Of a stretch of 64,000 nt of DNA, positions 8,022-16,662 are shown in pieces. Position numbers and translations under genes: made by a program. Location: assembly GCF_029607905.1 (NCBI RefSeq), contig NZ_JAPHEH010000001.1, positions 62,001-126,000 of the forward strand, given 5' to 3'. The stretch is from Thiovibrio frasassiensis. GTDB lineage: Bacteria; Desulfobacterota; Desulfobulbia; Desulfobulbales; Desulfurivibrionaceae. Within the stretch, counting starts at the first letter, position 1, and every line of letters starts with the position of its first letter. Below the pieces are notes generated by a model. That model did not search any database, was not told the origin of the DNA, and saw only the letters and a list, made by a program, of their open reading frames with translations.

Positions 8022-9473
8022 ATGATTTCCCCTGTACCGACCTTCCCGCGCCGCCATCCAGCCCCAATTTTATTGGCCTTCCTGCTCATGGGACTCCTTC
8101 TCGCGACACTGCCAGGCTTAACCTGGGCAGTGAGCAACGCCCCGGCCACCTTTGCCGATCTGGCGGACAAACTCAGCCCCACCGTGGTCAATATCTATAC
8201 CACCCAAACGGTTAAGGCCTCCCGCTCCCCCCATGACATGTTCAACGGGCAGGATATCCCCGAGCCCTTCCGCCGTTTTTTCGGCCTTCCCTCTCCCAAT
8301 GAACAGGATCAGCCCCAGCGGGAACAGAAACGGACCAGCCTCGGTTCCGGGGTGATCATCTCCAAGGATGGCTATATTGTTACCAACAACCATGTCGTAG
8401 AAAACGCCGACAGCATCAATGTGCGGTTGACCAACTTCGAGGAATACGACGCCAAGATCATCGGCCGCGACCCGAAAACAGACCTTGCCCTGCTCAAGAT
8501 CGCGCCCAAAAATGGCTTGCCGGCAATCGCCTTCGGCGATTCGGACAAATTGCGGGTGGGTGACTGGGTCATGGCCATCGGCAACCCCTTCGGCTTTGAG
8601 CAGACCGTTACCGCCGGAATTGTCAGCGGCAAGGGACGTTCCCTGGGCAGCGGCCCCTATGAAAATTTCATTCAGACAGATGCCTCCATCAATCCGGGCA
8701 ATTCCGGCGGTCCCCTTTACAATCTCATGGGCGAGATGGTCGGAATCAACACCGCCATCTATAGCCGCAGTGGCGGCAACATCGGCATCGGCTTCGCCAT
8801 CCCGGCCAACATGGCAAAAAATGTAATCAACCAACTCAAAGAACATGGTACTGTGGTGCGCGGCTGGCTCGGGGTGATGATCCAGCCCGTGACCCCGGAA
8901 CTCGCCGCCCAGTTCAAACTTGAGCGGCCGATCGGCGCCCTGGTGGGCGAGGTTTCCCCGGGAAGTCCGGCGGAGAAGGCCGGCATTAAAGCCGGCGATG
9001 TCATTGTCGAATTCAACGGCAAGGAAATCAGCCAGATGAGCATGCTGCCGAATCTGGTGGCGGAAACTCCGGTGGGAGGCAAAGCGGATATCACTCTGTA
9101 CCGGAAGGGCATACTGAAAAAAATCCCCGTAATCATTGCCAAGCTCAACGAAGAACAGCTTGCCGCAAGCGAACAAGCCGACAGCCTCAACAAGAGCCTG
9201 GGGCTGGAGGTGCAGGACCTCACCCCGGAGATTGCCGCGGCCCTGGGCATCACCGACAAGCACGGGGTCCTGGTAACCGGGGTTGAACCCTACTCGCCTG
9301 CGGCTTACGCAGGTCTGCGCAAGGGAGACCTGATCCTTGAGGTCAACCAAAAACCTGTCCGGGATGTGAAGGACCTCCTCAATGAACTCAAGGGAAAAAA
9401 GGCAAAATCAACGGTTTCATTTTTTATCAAGCGTGATGGCCGCACCAGATTTTTGGGTCTCAGACTCAAATAA
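8022..9473 (+). CDS. htrA: Periplasmic serine protease/chaperone, Do (DegP/HtrA) family
   Basis: Degrades or refolds damaged envelope proteins. The ATG at 8022 has a strong ribosome-binding site (AAGGAGCACACT) and opens a signal peptide ending near TWA. The catalytic triad is His124 (NNHVV), Asp154 (TDLALLK) and Ser228 (GNSGGP). Two PDZ domains follow, at about 275-365 and 385-480. Length (483 aa) is typical. It lies just downstream of the ECF sigma operon, which suits an envelope-stress role, but a terminator separates them and no ECF motif lies directly before it. A TTGACA at 7887 has no clear -10 partner. Confidence 0.93.
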   Translation: MISPVPTFPRRHPAPILLAFLLMGLLLATLPGLTWAVSNAPATFADLADKLSPTVVNIYTTQTVKASRSPHDMFNGQDIPEPFRRFFGLPSPNEQDQPQREQKRTSLGSGVIISKDGYIVTNNHVVENADSINVRLTNFEEYDAKIIGRDPKTDLALLKIAPKNGLPAIAFGDSDKLRVGDWVMAIGNPFGFEQTVTAGIVSGKGRSLGSGPYENFIQTDASINPGNSGGPLYNLMGEMVGINTAIYSRSGGNIGIGFAIPANMAKNVINQLKEHGTVVRGWLGVMIQPVTPELAAQFKLERPIGALVGEVSPGSPAEKAGIKAGDVIVEFNGKEISQMSMLPNLVAETPVGGKADITLYRKGILKKIPVIIAKLNEEQLAASEQADSLNKSLGLEVQDLTPEIAAALGITDKHGVLVTGVEPYSPAAYAGLRKGDLILEVNQKPVRDVKDLLNELKGKKAKSTVSFFIKRDGRTRFLGLRLK

Positions 9474-9503
9474 ATCCTCCCATAGACAGGAAAAGGAACG
9501 AAC

Positions 9504-10262
9504 ATGAAAAGATTAAATGGTTTCGGAAAGCGTCTGGGTTGCTTTGCCGCCCTGCTGAGCATGCTCAGCCTAGCCAGCGGCTGCACCTACCAGGACCGGG
9601 TCGCCCCGCTCAACTTGCCGGATGCCAAAAATGGCGGCATCGTGGTGGGCGATGGCCTCAAGATTTCCGCCCTGGCTTTCAGCAGCGATGAAGCGGCCAA
9701 GCAGGCCTTCGGCTTTGGCGCGCGCAATGCCGGCCTGCTGCCCGTGCAGCTTACCCTGCAAAACGACAGCCCGGAGAAGGTGAAACTCAACCCCGAGCAG
9801 ACCTTCCTGATCGATAACAACAACCGGGCCTGGCCGATTCTCTCGCTGGAAAAAACCTATCAGCGGACTTCAGGGCATGTCGATCTTGGAGAAACAGCCA
9901 AAGGCGCGGCAAAACCGTCGTTGCTCATGGGCGCGGCCGGAGCACTGGCCGGACTGGCCGTAGGGGTGGTTACCGGCAAGAACGTCGGCGAGGCAATGGG
10001 AACCGGCGCCGTGCTTGGTGCGGCCGGAGGTGCGATTATCGGGGGAGCCAAGAGTTACAGCGAGAGCGGAGAAAAAATCAAGGATGACCTTGCCTCCAAA
10101 AGCCTCAGGAACCAGACGATCCTGCCGAACCAGATCGCTTACGGGGTTCTGTTCTTTCCGGGAATGCCGGGGGAAGAAGCGGATGGAGTAAAAGAGTTGC
10201 GGCTTTCGCTGACCATCGGCAATACGCCGCAGGTGGTCACCCTCTTTCCGGCAACCAAATAA
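9504..10262 (+). CDS. Lipoprotein with glycine-zipper segment
   Basis: 252 aa. The signal peptide ends in a lipobox (LASGC), so the protein is probably lipid-anchored at Cys27. The middle of the protein looks like a small beta domain that may bind a partner (KVKLNPEQTFLIDNNNRAW). A glycine/alanine-rich hydrophobic segment (residues about 136-180, with repeated GxxxG and GAxGG) resembles glycine zippers of outer-membrane lipoproteins such as the SlyB/OmpA-like groups. It follows htrA by 30 bases and may be co-transcribed with it, which suggests an envelope role. The exact function is unknown. Confidence 0.75.
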   Translation: MKRLNGFGKRLGCFAALLSMLSLASGCTYQDRVAPLNLPDAKNGGIVVGDGLKISALAFSSDEAAKQAFGFGARNAGLLPVQLTLQNDSPEKVKLNPEQTFLIDNNNRAWPILSLEKTYQRTSGHVDLGETAKGAAKPSLLMGAAGALAGLAVGVVTGKNVGEAMGTGAVLGAAGGAIIGGAKSYSESGEKIKDDLASKSLRNQTILPNQIAYGVLFFPGMPGEEADGVKELRLSLTIGNTPQVVTLFPATK

Positions 10263-10271
10263 CTGCGGCAG

Positions 10272-10299
10272 GGGCTGGGCCGCTTGCTCGGCTCAGCCC
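10272..10299. terminator. Hairpin between convergent lipoprotein and trpF genes
   Basis: GGGCTGGGCCG (10272-10282) pairs with CGGCTCAGCCC (10289-10299) with one G-T pair and a 6-base loop. It covers the trpF stop codon. No T-run follows on either strand, so termination is plausible but not certain. Confidence 0.45.
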
Positions 10300-10940
10300 T
10301 GTCGGTACGCACCGTCCGCCGCCGCCACCTGGGCAATGGCCGCCCGAACCTTGACAAGATCCTTACGACCGGGCGAGATCTCCACCCCGGAATTGAGATC
10401 CACCGCAAAGGGATGCGCCTGCCTGATCGCCTCACCCACATTCTCGGGGGTGAGGCCGCCGGCCAGGATTATTGGGCGAGGCGGGGACAATTTTTCAAGC
10501 AGATGCCAGTCAAAGGTGTCCCCGGTGCCTCCGGCGATCTTCTCGTGAAAGGTGTCGAACAAGAAGCCGGAAACCACTCCGGCATAAGGCGCCAGATCTT
10601 CCGTACTCAGCGTGGGCCGCACCCGAAAAACCTTGATCACCCGACAGTTGATTTCCGCGCAGTAGGCAGGGGATTCTTCCCCATGCAGTTGCACCATGGT
10701 CAGGCCGCAGGAGCGGACGATCTCGTTCACCGTTGCCACGTCCTGATCGAGAAAAACTCCAACCGCATCAACAAAGGGCGGCAGGCTGGCAACAATGTCC
10801 CGCGCCCGTTCCGGCTCAACGTACCGGGGGCTTTGCTCGACAAAGATCATCCCGATTGCGTCCACCCCGGCCTCGACAACCGCAGCGACCTCGGCCACCT
10901 CCCGCATCCCGCATACCTTGATCCGCGTTCTGGCGTTCAT
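10293..10940 (-). CDS. trpF: Phosphoribosylanthranilate isomerase
   Basis: Third step from anthranilate in tryptophan synthesis: an Amadori rearrangement of phosphoribosylanthranilate. The (beta/alpha)8 barrel begins RIKVCGM (catalytic Cys) and shows GMIFVEQSPRYV, VGVFLDQ, VQLHGEES, LAGGLTPENV and VDLNSGVE (catalytic Asp and phosphate site). 215 aa is normal. The start at 10940 overlaps the trpC stop as ATGA, so translation is coupled. It is the last gene of the trp cluster here, and no trpB or trpA follows. Confidence 0.93.
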   Translation of the reverse strand: MNARTRIKVCGMREVAEVAAVVEAGVDAIGMIFVEQSPRYVEPERARDIVASLPPFVDAVGVFLDQDVATVNEIVRSCGLTMVQLHGEESPAYCAEINCRVIKVFRVRPTLSTEDLAPYAGVVSGFLFDTFHEKIAGGTGDTFDWHLLEKLSPPRPIILAGGLTPENVGEAIRQAHPFAVDLNSGVEISPGRKDLVKVRAAIAQVAAADGAYRQG

Positions 10941-11719
10941 ACCCTTTTCCCATCCTGATCGCAAACCAACGTCCGCAACGCCTCGGCTGGGTCCGCGGCC
11001 CGCATCAGGGTTTCCCCGACCAACGCGGCCCTGACGCCATGCTCGGCAAGCCGCTCCATATCGTGATGATCCCGAATGCCCGATTCACTCACCAGAGGAA
11101 TCCCGGCCGGAATCATCTTCTGCAAGCGGAAGGTGGTGTTCAGATCCATGGAAAAATCGCGAAGATCACGGTTATTGACCCCGATCAACCGGCTGCCGGC
11201 GGCCACGGCTTTTTCGACCTCCGCCTCGTCATGCACCTCCACCAGGGCATCCATGCCAAGCTCGGAGGCCAGCGCCAGATACTCTTCTATCTGACTGGTC
11301 TCGAGAATGGCGGCGATCAGAAGAATCGCATCGGCGCCGTAAGCCCGCGCCTCCCGGATCTGCAGGGGATCGATGATGAAATCCTTGCGCAGCACCGGTA
11401 AAGAAACAGCCGCCCGCACTGCGGGGATATAGCTAAGCGAACCCTGGAAGAAGTCCACGTCGGTGAGCACCGACATCGCCTGAGCGCCGCCGGCCAGATA
11501 GCTGCGACCAATGGCCACCGGATCGAAATCGGCCCGGATAACTCCCTTGGAGGGGGAGGCCTTTTTGGCCTCGGCGATGACGGCTACGCCGGGAAAATCG
11601 GTCAAGGCCCGGATAAAGCCGCGGGGCGGCGGGATTTCCATTTCAGGCACGGTTATGCCACACGCCTTGAGGGCAGCGACTTCTTCTTTTTTCCGGGCGA
11701 CAATGGTATCGAGAATCAT
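10937..11719 (-). CDS. trpC: Indole-3-glycerol phosphate synthase
   Basis: Closes the indole ring from carboxyphenylamino-deoxyribulose phosphate. Barrel motifs are AEAKKASPSKG (catalytic Glu and Lys), MSVLTDVDFFQGS, VLRKDFIIDP, ALVEVHDEAE, GVNNRDL and VSESGI. I placed the start at the ATG at 11719 (260 aa, N-terminus MILDTIVARKKEEV), as expected for the family. It is separated from trpD by about 100 bases that hold a hairpin at 11791, unlike the overlapping junctions elsewhere in the operon. Confidence 0.93.
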   Translation of the reverse strand: MILDTIVARKKEEVAALKACGITVPEMEIPPPRGFIRALTDFPGVAVIAEAKKASPSKGVIRADFDPVAIGRSYLAGGAQAMSVLTDVDFFQGSLSYIPAVRAAVSLPVLRKDFIIDPLQIREARAYGADAILLIAAILETSQIEEYLALASELGMDALVEVHDEAEVEKAVAAGSRLIGVNNRDLRDFSMDLNTTFRLQKMIPAGIPLVSESGIRDHHDMERLAEHGVRAALVGETLMRAADPAEALRTLVCDQDGKRV

Positions 11720-11790
11720 GATAAACTCGCAAAAACTGAAAACACGGCACAGGTCCGTGACATTGATTAAAAAACGACCAAGCAATAACT

Positions 11791-11820
11791 GTTGTAATCG
11801 CGGCTTGTTGCGATTTCAAC
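11791..11820. repeat. Intercistronic hairpin between trpD and trpC
   Basis: GTTGTAATCGC (11791-11801) pairs with GCGATTTCAAC (11810-11820) with one mismatch and an 8-base loop. It starts two bases after the trpD stop. On the minus strand a T-run (six T) occurs only some 15 bases later, so it may weaken transcription into trpC-trpF or stabilise the upstream message. Confidence 0.5.
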
Positions 11821-11822
11821 AA

Positions 11823-12854
11823 TCATGGGTTTTTCACCGCTTGGGAAAAGGCAACCAACGCCTCGACCTTATTCAGCGCAGCCCCGCTGGCCACTACTTC
11901 ACGGGCCAGGGCGACCCCACCGGCCAAATCATCGCAACGTTCGGCAGCCATTAGGGCGGCGCCGGCATTGAGCAGGACCATGTCCAGACAGGGTCCTGAT
12001 TTACCGCTCAGCACACTCCGCAGCTGCGCCGCAGCCTCGGGCGCGGTGGTCCCGCCTTTGATTTCCGCCAGGCTGGCCGTGGCCATGCCCAGCTCCGAGG
12101 GATGGATGGTGTAGGTTGTCAATTCGCCGTTGTTCCAGTCGGACACCCTGGTAGCGCCGGTGATGGTGATCTCATCCAGATTGCCCTCGCCGCACACCAC
12201 CAGGGCCCGGCGGGTGCCAAGCCTGCCCAGCACCCGGGCCAGGGTTTCGGTGAGGGAGGGAGTAAACACCCCCATGAGCTGGACATTGGCATTGGCTGGG
12301 TTGGTCAAGGGGCCGAGAATATTGAAGATGGTCCTGATCCCGATCTCGCGGCGCGGGCCGATGGCGTGCTTCATCGCCCCATGCAGGGCAGGAGCAAACA
12401 TAAAACCGATGCCGATCTCACGAATGGATTGCCCGATCTGTTCGGCGCTTAAACCCAGATCCACACCCAAGGCTTCAAGCACGTCGGCACTGCCGCAATG
12501 GCTGGAAACGGAACGGTTGCCGTGCTTGGCCACCGGCACCCCGGCGGCGGCCACGACAAAGGCGCTGGTGGTGGAAACATTGAAGGTGCCGGAGGCGTCG
12601 CCCCCGGTGCCGCAGGTATCCACGAGAATCCCGCCCTCGCCAACCCCATGCACCTTGGTGGCCTTGGCCCGCATCACCCTGGCCGCGCCGGTGATCTCGT
12701 CCACGGTTTCGCCCTTGATCCTCAGCGCGGTGATAAAGGCGCCGATCTGGGCCGGGGTCGCTTCCCCGTCCATGATGGTCTCCATCACCCCGACCATCTC
12801 CGCTTCGCTCAGATCGGTTCCAGCCACCACTTTGGCAATGGCCTCTTTCATCAT
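11823..12854 (-). CDS. trpD: Anthranilate phosphoribosyltransferase
   Basis: Transfers phosphoribose from PRPP to anthranilate. Family motifs are visible in order: GAFITALRIKGET, VDTCGTGGD (PRPP site), NVSTTSAFV, KHGNRSVSS, GIGFMFAPALH and NILGPLTNPA. 343 aa is the usual length. The start ATG at 12854 overlaps the trpG stop (ATGA) and has a strong ribosome-binding site (AAGGAGATGGTCGC); a second ATG follows at once. It is encoded apart from trpG rather than fused to it. Confidence 0.95.
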   Translation of the reverse strand: MMKEAIAKVVAGTDLSEAEMVGVMETIMDGEATPAQIGAFITALRIKGETVDEITGAARVMRAKATKVHGVGEGGILVDTCGTGGDASGTFNVSTTSAFVVAAAGVPVAKHGNRSVSSHCGSADVLEALGVDLGLSAEQIGQSIREIGIGFMFAPALHGAMKHAIGPRREIGIRTIFNILGPLTNPANANVQLMGVFTPSLTETLARVLGRLGTRRALVVCGEGNLDEITITGATRVSDWNNGELTTYTIHPSELGMATASLAEIKGGTTAPEAAAQLRSVLSGKSGPCLDMVLLNAGAALMAAERCDDLAGGVALAREVVASGAALNKVEALVAFSQAVKNP

Positions 12855-13459
12855 GCGACCATCTCCTTACGCTGCCTGGCGAGAATTTCCGGGTAGGCCG
12901 GATCAAGGAAGTTTTTCAGCAACTGCACCCCGGCCGGGGTCATGATGGATTCGGGATGGAATTGCACCCCTTCCACCGGCAGAGTCCGATGCCTGAGCCC
13001 CATGAGCTCGCCCTGATCGGAACGCGCCGAGACCATCAGACATTCGGGCAGGTCGGATTCCCGGACCACCAGGGAATGGTAGCGCATGGCCTCGAAAGGA
13101 TTGGGCAACCCGGTGAACACCCCAAACCCGTCATGGGTGATGGGGCTTGTCTTGCCGTGCATCAGTCGGCCGGCCCGGACGGTTTGCCCGCCAAAGGCCT
13201 CGCCCAGGGACTGATGCCCCAGACAGACCCCCAGCACCGGAATCTTTTCACTGAAAAAGCGAATCGCCTCAATGGAGATCCCCGCCTGGGCCGGAGAACA
13301 GGGGCCGGGCGAGATCAGCAGCCGGTCGGGGGCAAGCGAGGCGATGAAGGGTATATCCACCTCGTCGTTGCGGAAGATTTTCATCTCGGCGCCCATCCCC
13401 CCGAGGGTCTGGACGATGTTGTAGGTAAAGGAGTCGTAATTATCGATGATAACGATCAT
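12851..13459 (-). CDS. trpG: Anthranilate synthase component II (glutamine amidotransferase)
   Basis: Supplies ammonia to TrpE. The class I amidotransferase triad is visible: the Cys in GVCLGHQ, and the His and Glu in VQFHPES. The N-terminus MIVIIDNYDSFTYN fixes the start at the ATG at 13459 (202 aa). It begins 32 bases after trpE and overlaps trpD by four bases. The same subunit may also serve PabB, but no pabB is present here. Confidence 0.94.
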   Translation of the reverse strand: MIVIIDNYDSFTYNIVQTLGGMGAEMKIFRNDEVDIPFIASLAPDRLLISPGPCSPAQAGISIEAIRFFSEKIPVLGVCLGHQSLGEAFGGQTVRAGRLMHGKTSPITHDGFGVFTGLPNPFEAMRYHSLVVRESDLPECLMVSARSDQGELMGLRHRTLPVEGVQFHPESIMTPAGVQLLKNFLDPAYPEILARQRKEMVA

Positions 13460-13491
13460 ATGCTTTCTCGCGCTCCGCCGGGCAAACCGGT

Positions 13492-14991
13492 TTAAAACTC
13501 TTTTTCCGCCAGTTCCACAGCCCGCCGCAGTCCCATGGATTTGTTGATGGTTTCCTGATACTCCAAGGCGGACACCGAATCGGCGACAATCCCCGCACCG
13601 GCCTGCACCCAAAGATCATCGCCCTGCATGACAAAAGTCCGGATGGTGATGCAAAAATCCATATTCCCGGAAAAGCCGAAATAGCCGACGGAACCGGCAT
13701 AGGGCCCGCGCCGCTCGGGCTCAAGCTCTTCGATGATCTCCATGGCCCGGATCTTGGGAGCGCCGCTCACCGTGCCCGCGGGAAAGCAGGCGCGCAGGAC
13801 GTCGAACTGATCCTTGCCGGGGGCCAGGGTTCCATGCACTCCGGAAACCAGATGCATGACATGGCTGTACCGCTCGACCACCAGCAGGTCGCGCACCTCC
13901 ACCGAGCCATACTGGGCGACCCGCCCCACATCGTTGCGGCCCAGATCGACGAGCATCAGATGTTCGGCCCGCTCCTTGGGATCCGCCAGCAGCTCCTGCT
14001 CAAGGGCCGCGTCCTCTTCCTCGGTTTTGCCGCGCTTTCTCGTCCCGGCAATGGGCCTGAGCTCGATATCTCCCTGCTCCAGGCGCACCAGGATCTCCGG
14101 AGAGGAGCCGATCTGGACCAGATCCCCGAGCTTGAGATAAAAAAGATAGGGGCTGGGATTGATATGGCGCAGGGCACGGTAGAGCTTGAAGGGAGAGAGT
14201 TCTGTTTTGGTATGAAACCGCTGAGACAGAACAACCTGGATGACATCGCCGGCCTGGACATACTCCTTGGCCGCCTCCACCATTTCCGCAAAAGCCTCTT
14301 CACTCATATTGGAGGTGAAGGCATGGGTCTTGGCCTTTACCCCGGCACCGCCGAGATACTCCGTCGGCATGGGGGCCTGGAGACGAACGATGACCTCCTC
14401 GATCTCAGCCTGCGCTTTCGCGTACAAGGCCGGGAGATCCTGCGCTCCTGCAGTCTGCACCAGATTGACCACGGTGAGCAGCTGCCTGAGGTTGTCGTAG
14501 ATCAAAACAGTCCGGGGTACCATGAAGGCGCTGTCGGGAAACTGAGCCAAGGGCGGATTGCGCTCGGGCAAACGCTCCATGAAGCGGACCATGTCGTAGC
14601 CCAGAAAACCCACGGCCCCGCCAAAAAAACGGGGGAGCAGCTCCGAGTCACACCCCATCTCGGCATTGCAGGCATCAAAGGATTTCAGCAAGGCTTGCAG
14701 GGCCTGAAGCGGATCTCCCTCCTGCTGCTCGCTCTTTCCTTCCCGGGTGATGGTAATCTGGGTCCCGCGACTTGACATGGTGACGATGGGGTCAAAACCG
14801 ATAAAGGAATATCGCCCCCATTTCTCTCCGCCCTCAAGGCTTTCAAAGAGAAAGGCGTGGGATTCTCCGCCCGCCACCTTGGCAAAAATGGTCAGCGGCG
14901 TATCGAGGTCGGCGACGATTTCCCGATAGATCGGCACCAGACCGGCATCGGCGGCCAGGTGTTCAAACTCCTGCAAGGAAGGTCGGAACAT
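13492..14991 (-). CDS. trpE: Anthranilate synthase component I
   Basis: Makes anthranilate from chorismate using ammonia from TrpG. 499 aa with the chorismate-binding C-terminal domain: VLSQRF, INPSPYLFYL, IAGTRKRGKTEEED, EHLMLVDLGRND, CFPAGTVSGAPK, YAGSVGYFG and VQAGAGIVADS. The N-terminal region contains LESLEGGEKWGRYS-type sequence (FESLEGG), equivalent to the LLES region involved in tryptophan feedback. It is the first gene of the trp cluster. Its start codon lies 19 bases after an intrinsic terminator in the leader. Confidence 0.95.
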   Translation of the reverse strand: MFRPSLQEFEHLAADAGLVPIYREIVADLDTPLTIFAKVAGGESHAFLFESLEGGEKWGRYSFIGFDPIVTMSSRGTQITITREGKSEQQEGDPLQALQALLKSFDACNAEMGCDSELLPRFFGGAVGFLGYDMVRFMERLPERNPPLAQFPDSAFMVPRTVLIYDNLRQLLTVVNLVQTAGAQDLPALYAKAQAEIEEVIVRLQAPMPTEYLGGAGVKAKTHAFTSNMSEEAFAEMVEAAKEYVQAGDVIQVVLSQRFHTKTELSPFKLYRALRHINPSPYLFYLKLGDLVQIGSSPEILVRLEQGDIELRPIAGTRKRGKTEEEDAALEQELLADPKERAEHLMLVDLGRNDVGRVAQYGSVEVRDLLVVERYSHVMHLVSGVHGTLAPGKDQFDVLRACFPAGTVSGAPKIRAMEIIEELEPERRGPYAGSVGYFGFSGNMDFCITIRTFVMQGDDLWVQAGAGIVADSVSALEYQETINKSMGLRRAVELAEKEF

Positions 14992-15009
14992 GATGGATCC
15001 TCAACTCAT

Positions 15010-15048
15010 AAAAAAAGCCATGGAACATTAGCGTCCCATGGCTTTTTT
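15010..15048 (-). terminator. Terminator in the trp leader (possible attenuator)
   Basis: Arms 15011-15023 and 15036-15048 are complementary (core GCCATGG/CCATGGC plus an A/T run) around a 12-base loop. On the minus strand the hairpin ends in seven Ts, only 19 bases before the trpE ATG. Because there is no room for a promoter between it and trpE, any trp transcript must pass through it. Confidence 0.75.
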
Positions 15049-15078
15049 GTTTTTCTTTATCACAGCGAAACACTCTCC

Positions 15079-15107
15079 ATAATAACAGGCTTGATCCCTG
15101 CGCACAA
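15079..15107 (-). promoter_or_regulatory. Candidate sigma-70 promoter of the trp operon
   Basis: Minus-strand TTGTGC (15102-15107), 17 bases, TATTAT (15079-15084). The -10 box has five of six consensus bases, the -35 only three. The transcript would start near 15071 and give a leader of about 80 bases that contains the terminator at 15010-15048. Confidence 0.45.
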
Positions 15108-15212
15108 CGGAAGAGGCACAACCAGCCTGGTCGGAAGGGCCTTGCACAAATCCTTCTCCCGCTTGGCAGAAGAAACGAGGCAGGACTCCAGCCACGACCG
15201 GCTCTCTCGTTA

Positions 15213-15485
15213 TTAGACCGCCGCGAGCAAGGCATTTACCCGTTTGGTCAAACGGGAAACCTTACGGGAAGCATTTTTTTTGTGGATAGAGCCTTTCACT
15301 GCTGTTTTTTCGATAATAGGGATCGCCAACTTCAGTGCTTCCTGGGCTTGCTCTCCGGATTTCAGCTCAACGGCCTCAAGGACCTTCTTCACAACACCCT
15401 TCATCTTGGTCTTGTTGGAGCGATTGCGCAGCCGGTGCAACTGGTTCTGACGATTCCTTTTCTCGGCGGATTTATGATTAGCCAA
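15213..15485 (-). CDS. rpsT: 30S ribosomal protein S20
   Basis: 90-residue basic protein with the S20 N-terminus ANHKSAEKRNRQN and the helical, lysine-rich body ending in RVNALLAAV. It binds 16S rRNA early in 30S assembly. The start codon is TTG (15485 reading leftwards), nine bases after AGGAG. A UUG start is also used by Escherichia coli rpsT, where it is linked to autoregulation. A promoter about 130 bases upstream gives a long leader. It precedes the trp operon on the same strand. Confidence 0.96.
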   Translation of the reverse strand: MANHKSAEKRNRQNQLHRLRNRSNKTKMKGVVKKVLEAVELKSGEQAQEALKLAIPIIEKTAVKGSIHKKNASRKVSRLTKRVNALLAAV

Positions 15486-15870
15486 TTCTCAACTCCTGTT
15501 TGCTGTATTGTTGATTGATCAAGACGCTCTACCCTTGCCGTTTCACGGCTGGCAGGTTTTCCGTTCGGTTGCCGTTTCCCGACAACGCCACAGAAAGATG
15601 CTGGAAAATTTCATGAATTTAAATCAATTCCCCGACCTTGTCAAGCAACAACTGGACAGCCTGTTTCAAATATTCCAGATGGGTGCGCGGAGAGTCCTTC
15701 GCAAGAAACAACTTTTCTTTTCACAAGACAATGACCGATCTCCCCAATTTTTTTAAAAAAATTCATACATGCCCCTTGCCTGGGACCCTGCTTTTCGTTT
15801 ACCTTAAAAACAACACAATATTTTCAACCTTCTCCACCCTAGAATTTTTATTGACGGAACCAGAACACCG
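15486..15870. other. Divergent intergenic region rpsT / cdaA
   Basis: 385 bases without a convincing gene. The left part holds the rpsT leader and promoter. Bases 15746-15763 form an 18-bp perfect AT palindrome (nine bases AATTTTTTT and its complement) that could be a bent-DNA or protein-binding site. No good -35/-10 pair for cdaA is evident. A plus-strand open frame of 82 codons at 15508 has no coding character. Confidence 0.6.
15616..15644 (-). promoter_or_regulatory. Sigma-70 promoter of rpsT
   Basis: Minus-strand TTGACA (15639-15644), 17 bases, TAAATT (15616-15621). The -35 box is perfect and the spacing ideal. It implies an rpsT leader of roughly 125 bases. Confidence 0.6.
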
Positions 15871-16662
15871 ATGCTGGAATTCGCACAATCACTCCGCTGG
15901 CAAGACTTCTTCGATATCCTGATTGTTTCCTTCATCATCTATCGTGTCATGCTGCTGATCCGCGGAACCCGTGCGGTGCAAATCCTCTCCGGCATCGTTG
16001 TCCTCGTCGTGCTCTATTTTGCCGCGAGAGAGTTAGAGTTTCTTACCCTATACTGGTTGCTGGGCACCTTTTTAAGCTCGATCTTCCTGATTATCATCAT
16101 CATCTTCCAACGGGATATCCGCCGGGCTCTCGCCCAGGTCGGGCAAACCACCTTTTCCAAACCGCAGGAAGACACGGTCCGCATCCTGCTCGAGATTGTC
16201 AGGGCGGCGCAACAAATGGCCCAACGCAAGATCGGCGGCCTCATCGTCATCGAACGGGAAACAGGACTCAATGAATACATCGAGTCCGCCCACAGCCTTG
16301 ACGCCATTGTCAGCCGGCAGCTTTTGGTCACCATTTTCCAAACCACCGCCCCCCTCCACGACGGCGCGGTGATCATCCATAACGGCCGGATCCGTTCGGC
16401 CGGGGCCTTGCTCCCCCTCACCAGAAATCCTTACATCAGCAAACAGCTTGGCACCCGCCACCGAGCAGCCATAGGTCTTTCAGAGGAAACCGACGCGGTG
16501 ATCATTGTTATCTCCGAGGAAACCCAAAAGATCTCCCTGGTCCAGCACGGAGCCATGACCTCCGATCTCGACGAAAACGCCCTCAGAAGCCGACTCGACG
16601 CAATCTTTGTTCCCAAGGAAAACACGACCCCTCTCTTATGGAAAAACTGGTTAAACAAATAA
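15871..16662 (+). CDS. cdaA: Diadenylate cyclase CdaA
   Basis: Makes cyclic di-AMP from two ATP at the inner membrane. Three membrane helices lie within the first ~95 residues, then a DisA_N catalytic domain with the key motifs DGAVIIHNGRI (DGA) and GTRHRAAIG (RHR). 263 aa is typical for CdaA. It is followed by the YbbR-domain gene, overlapping by 25 bases, and by glmM, the conserved cdaA-cdaR-glmM arrangement that links c-di-AMP to cell-wall precursor supply. No c-di-AMP phosphodiesterase or receptor is seen in the window. Confidence 0.93.
   Translation: MLEFAQSLRWQDFFDILIVSFIIYRVMLLIRGTRAVQILSGIVVLVVLYFAARELEFLTLYWLLGTFLSSIFLIIIIIFQRDIRRALAQVGQTTFSKPQEDTVRILLEIVRAAQQMAQRKIGGLIVIERETGLNEYIESAHSLDAIVSRQLLVTIFQTTAPLHDGAVIIHNGRIRSAGALLPLTRNPYISKQLGTRHRAAIGLSEETDAVIIVISEETQKISLVQHGAMTSDLDENALRSRLDAIFVPKENTTPLLWKNWLNK

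Noticed and set aside
14992-15212. Trp leader peptide
   Set aside because: No frame with adjacent Trp codons is present before the terminator; the short frames (for example M-G-R) look accidental.
15508-15756. 82-codon plus-strand open frame in the rpsT/cdaA gap
   Set aside because: It has no ribosome-binding site or protein character and covers the rpsT promoter region.
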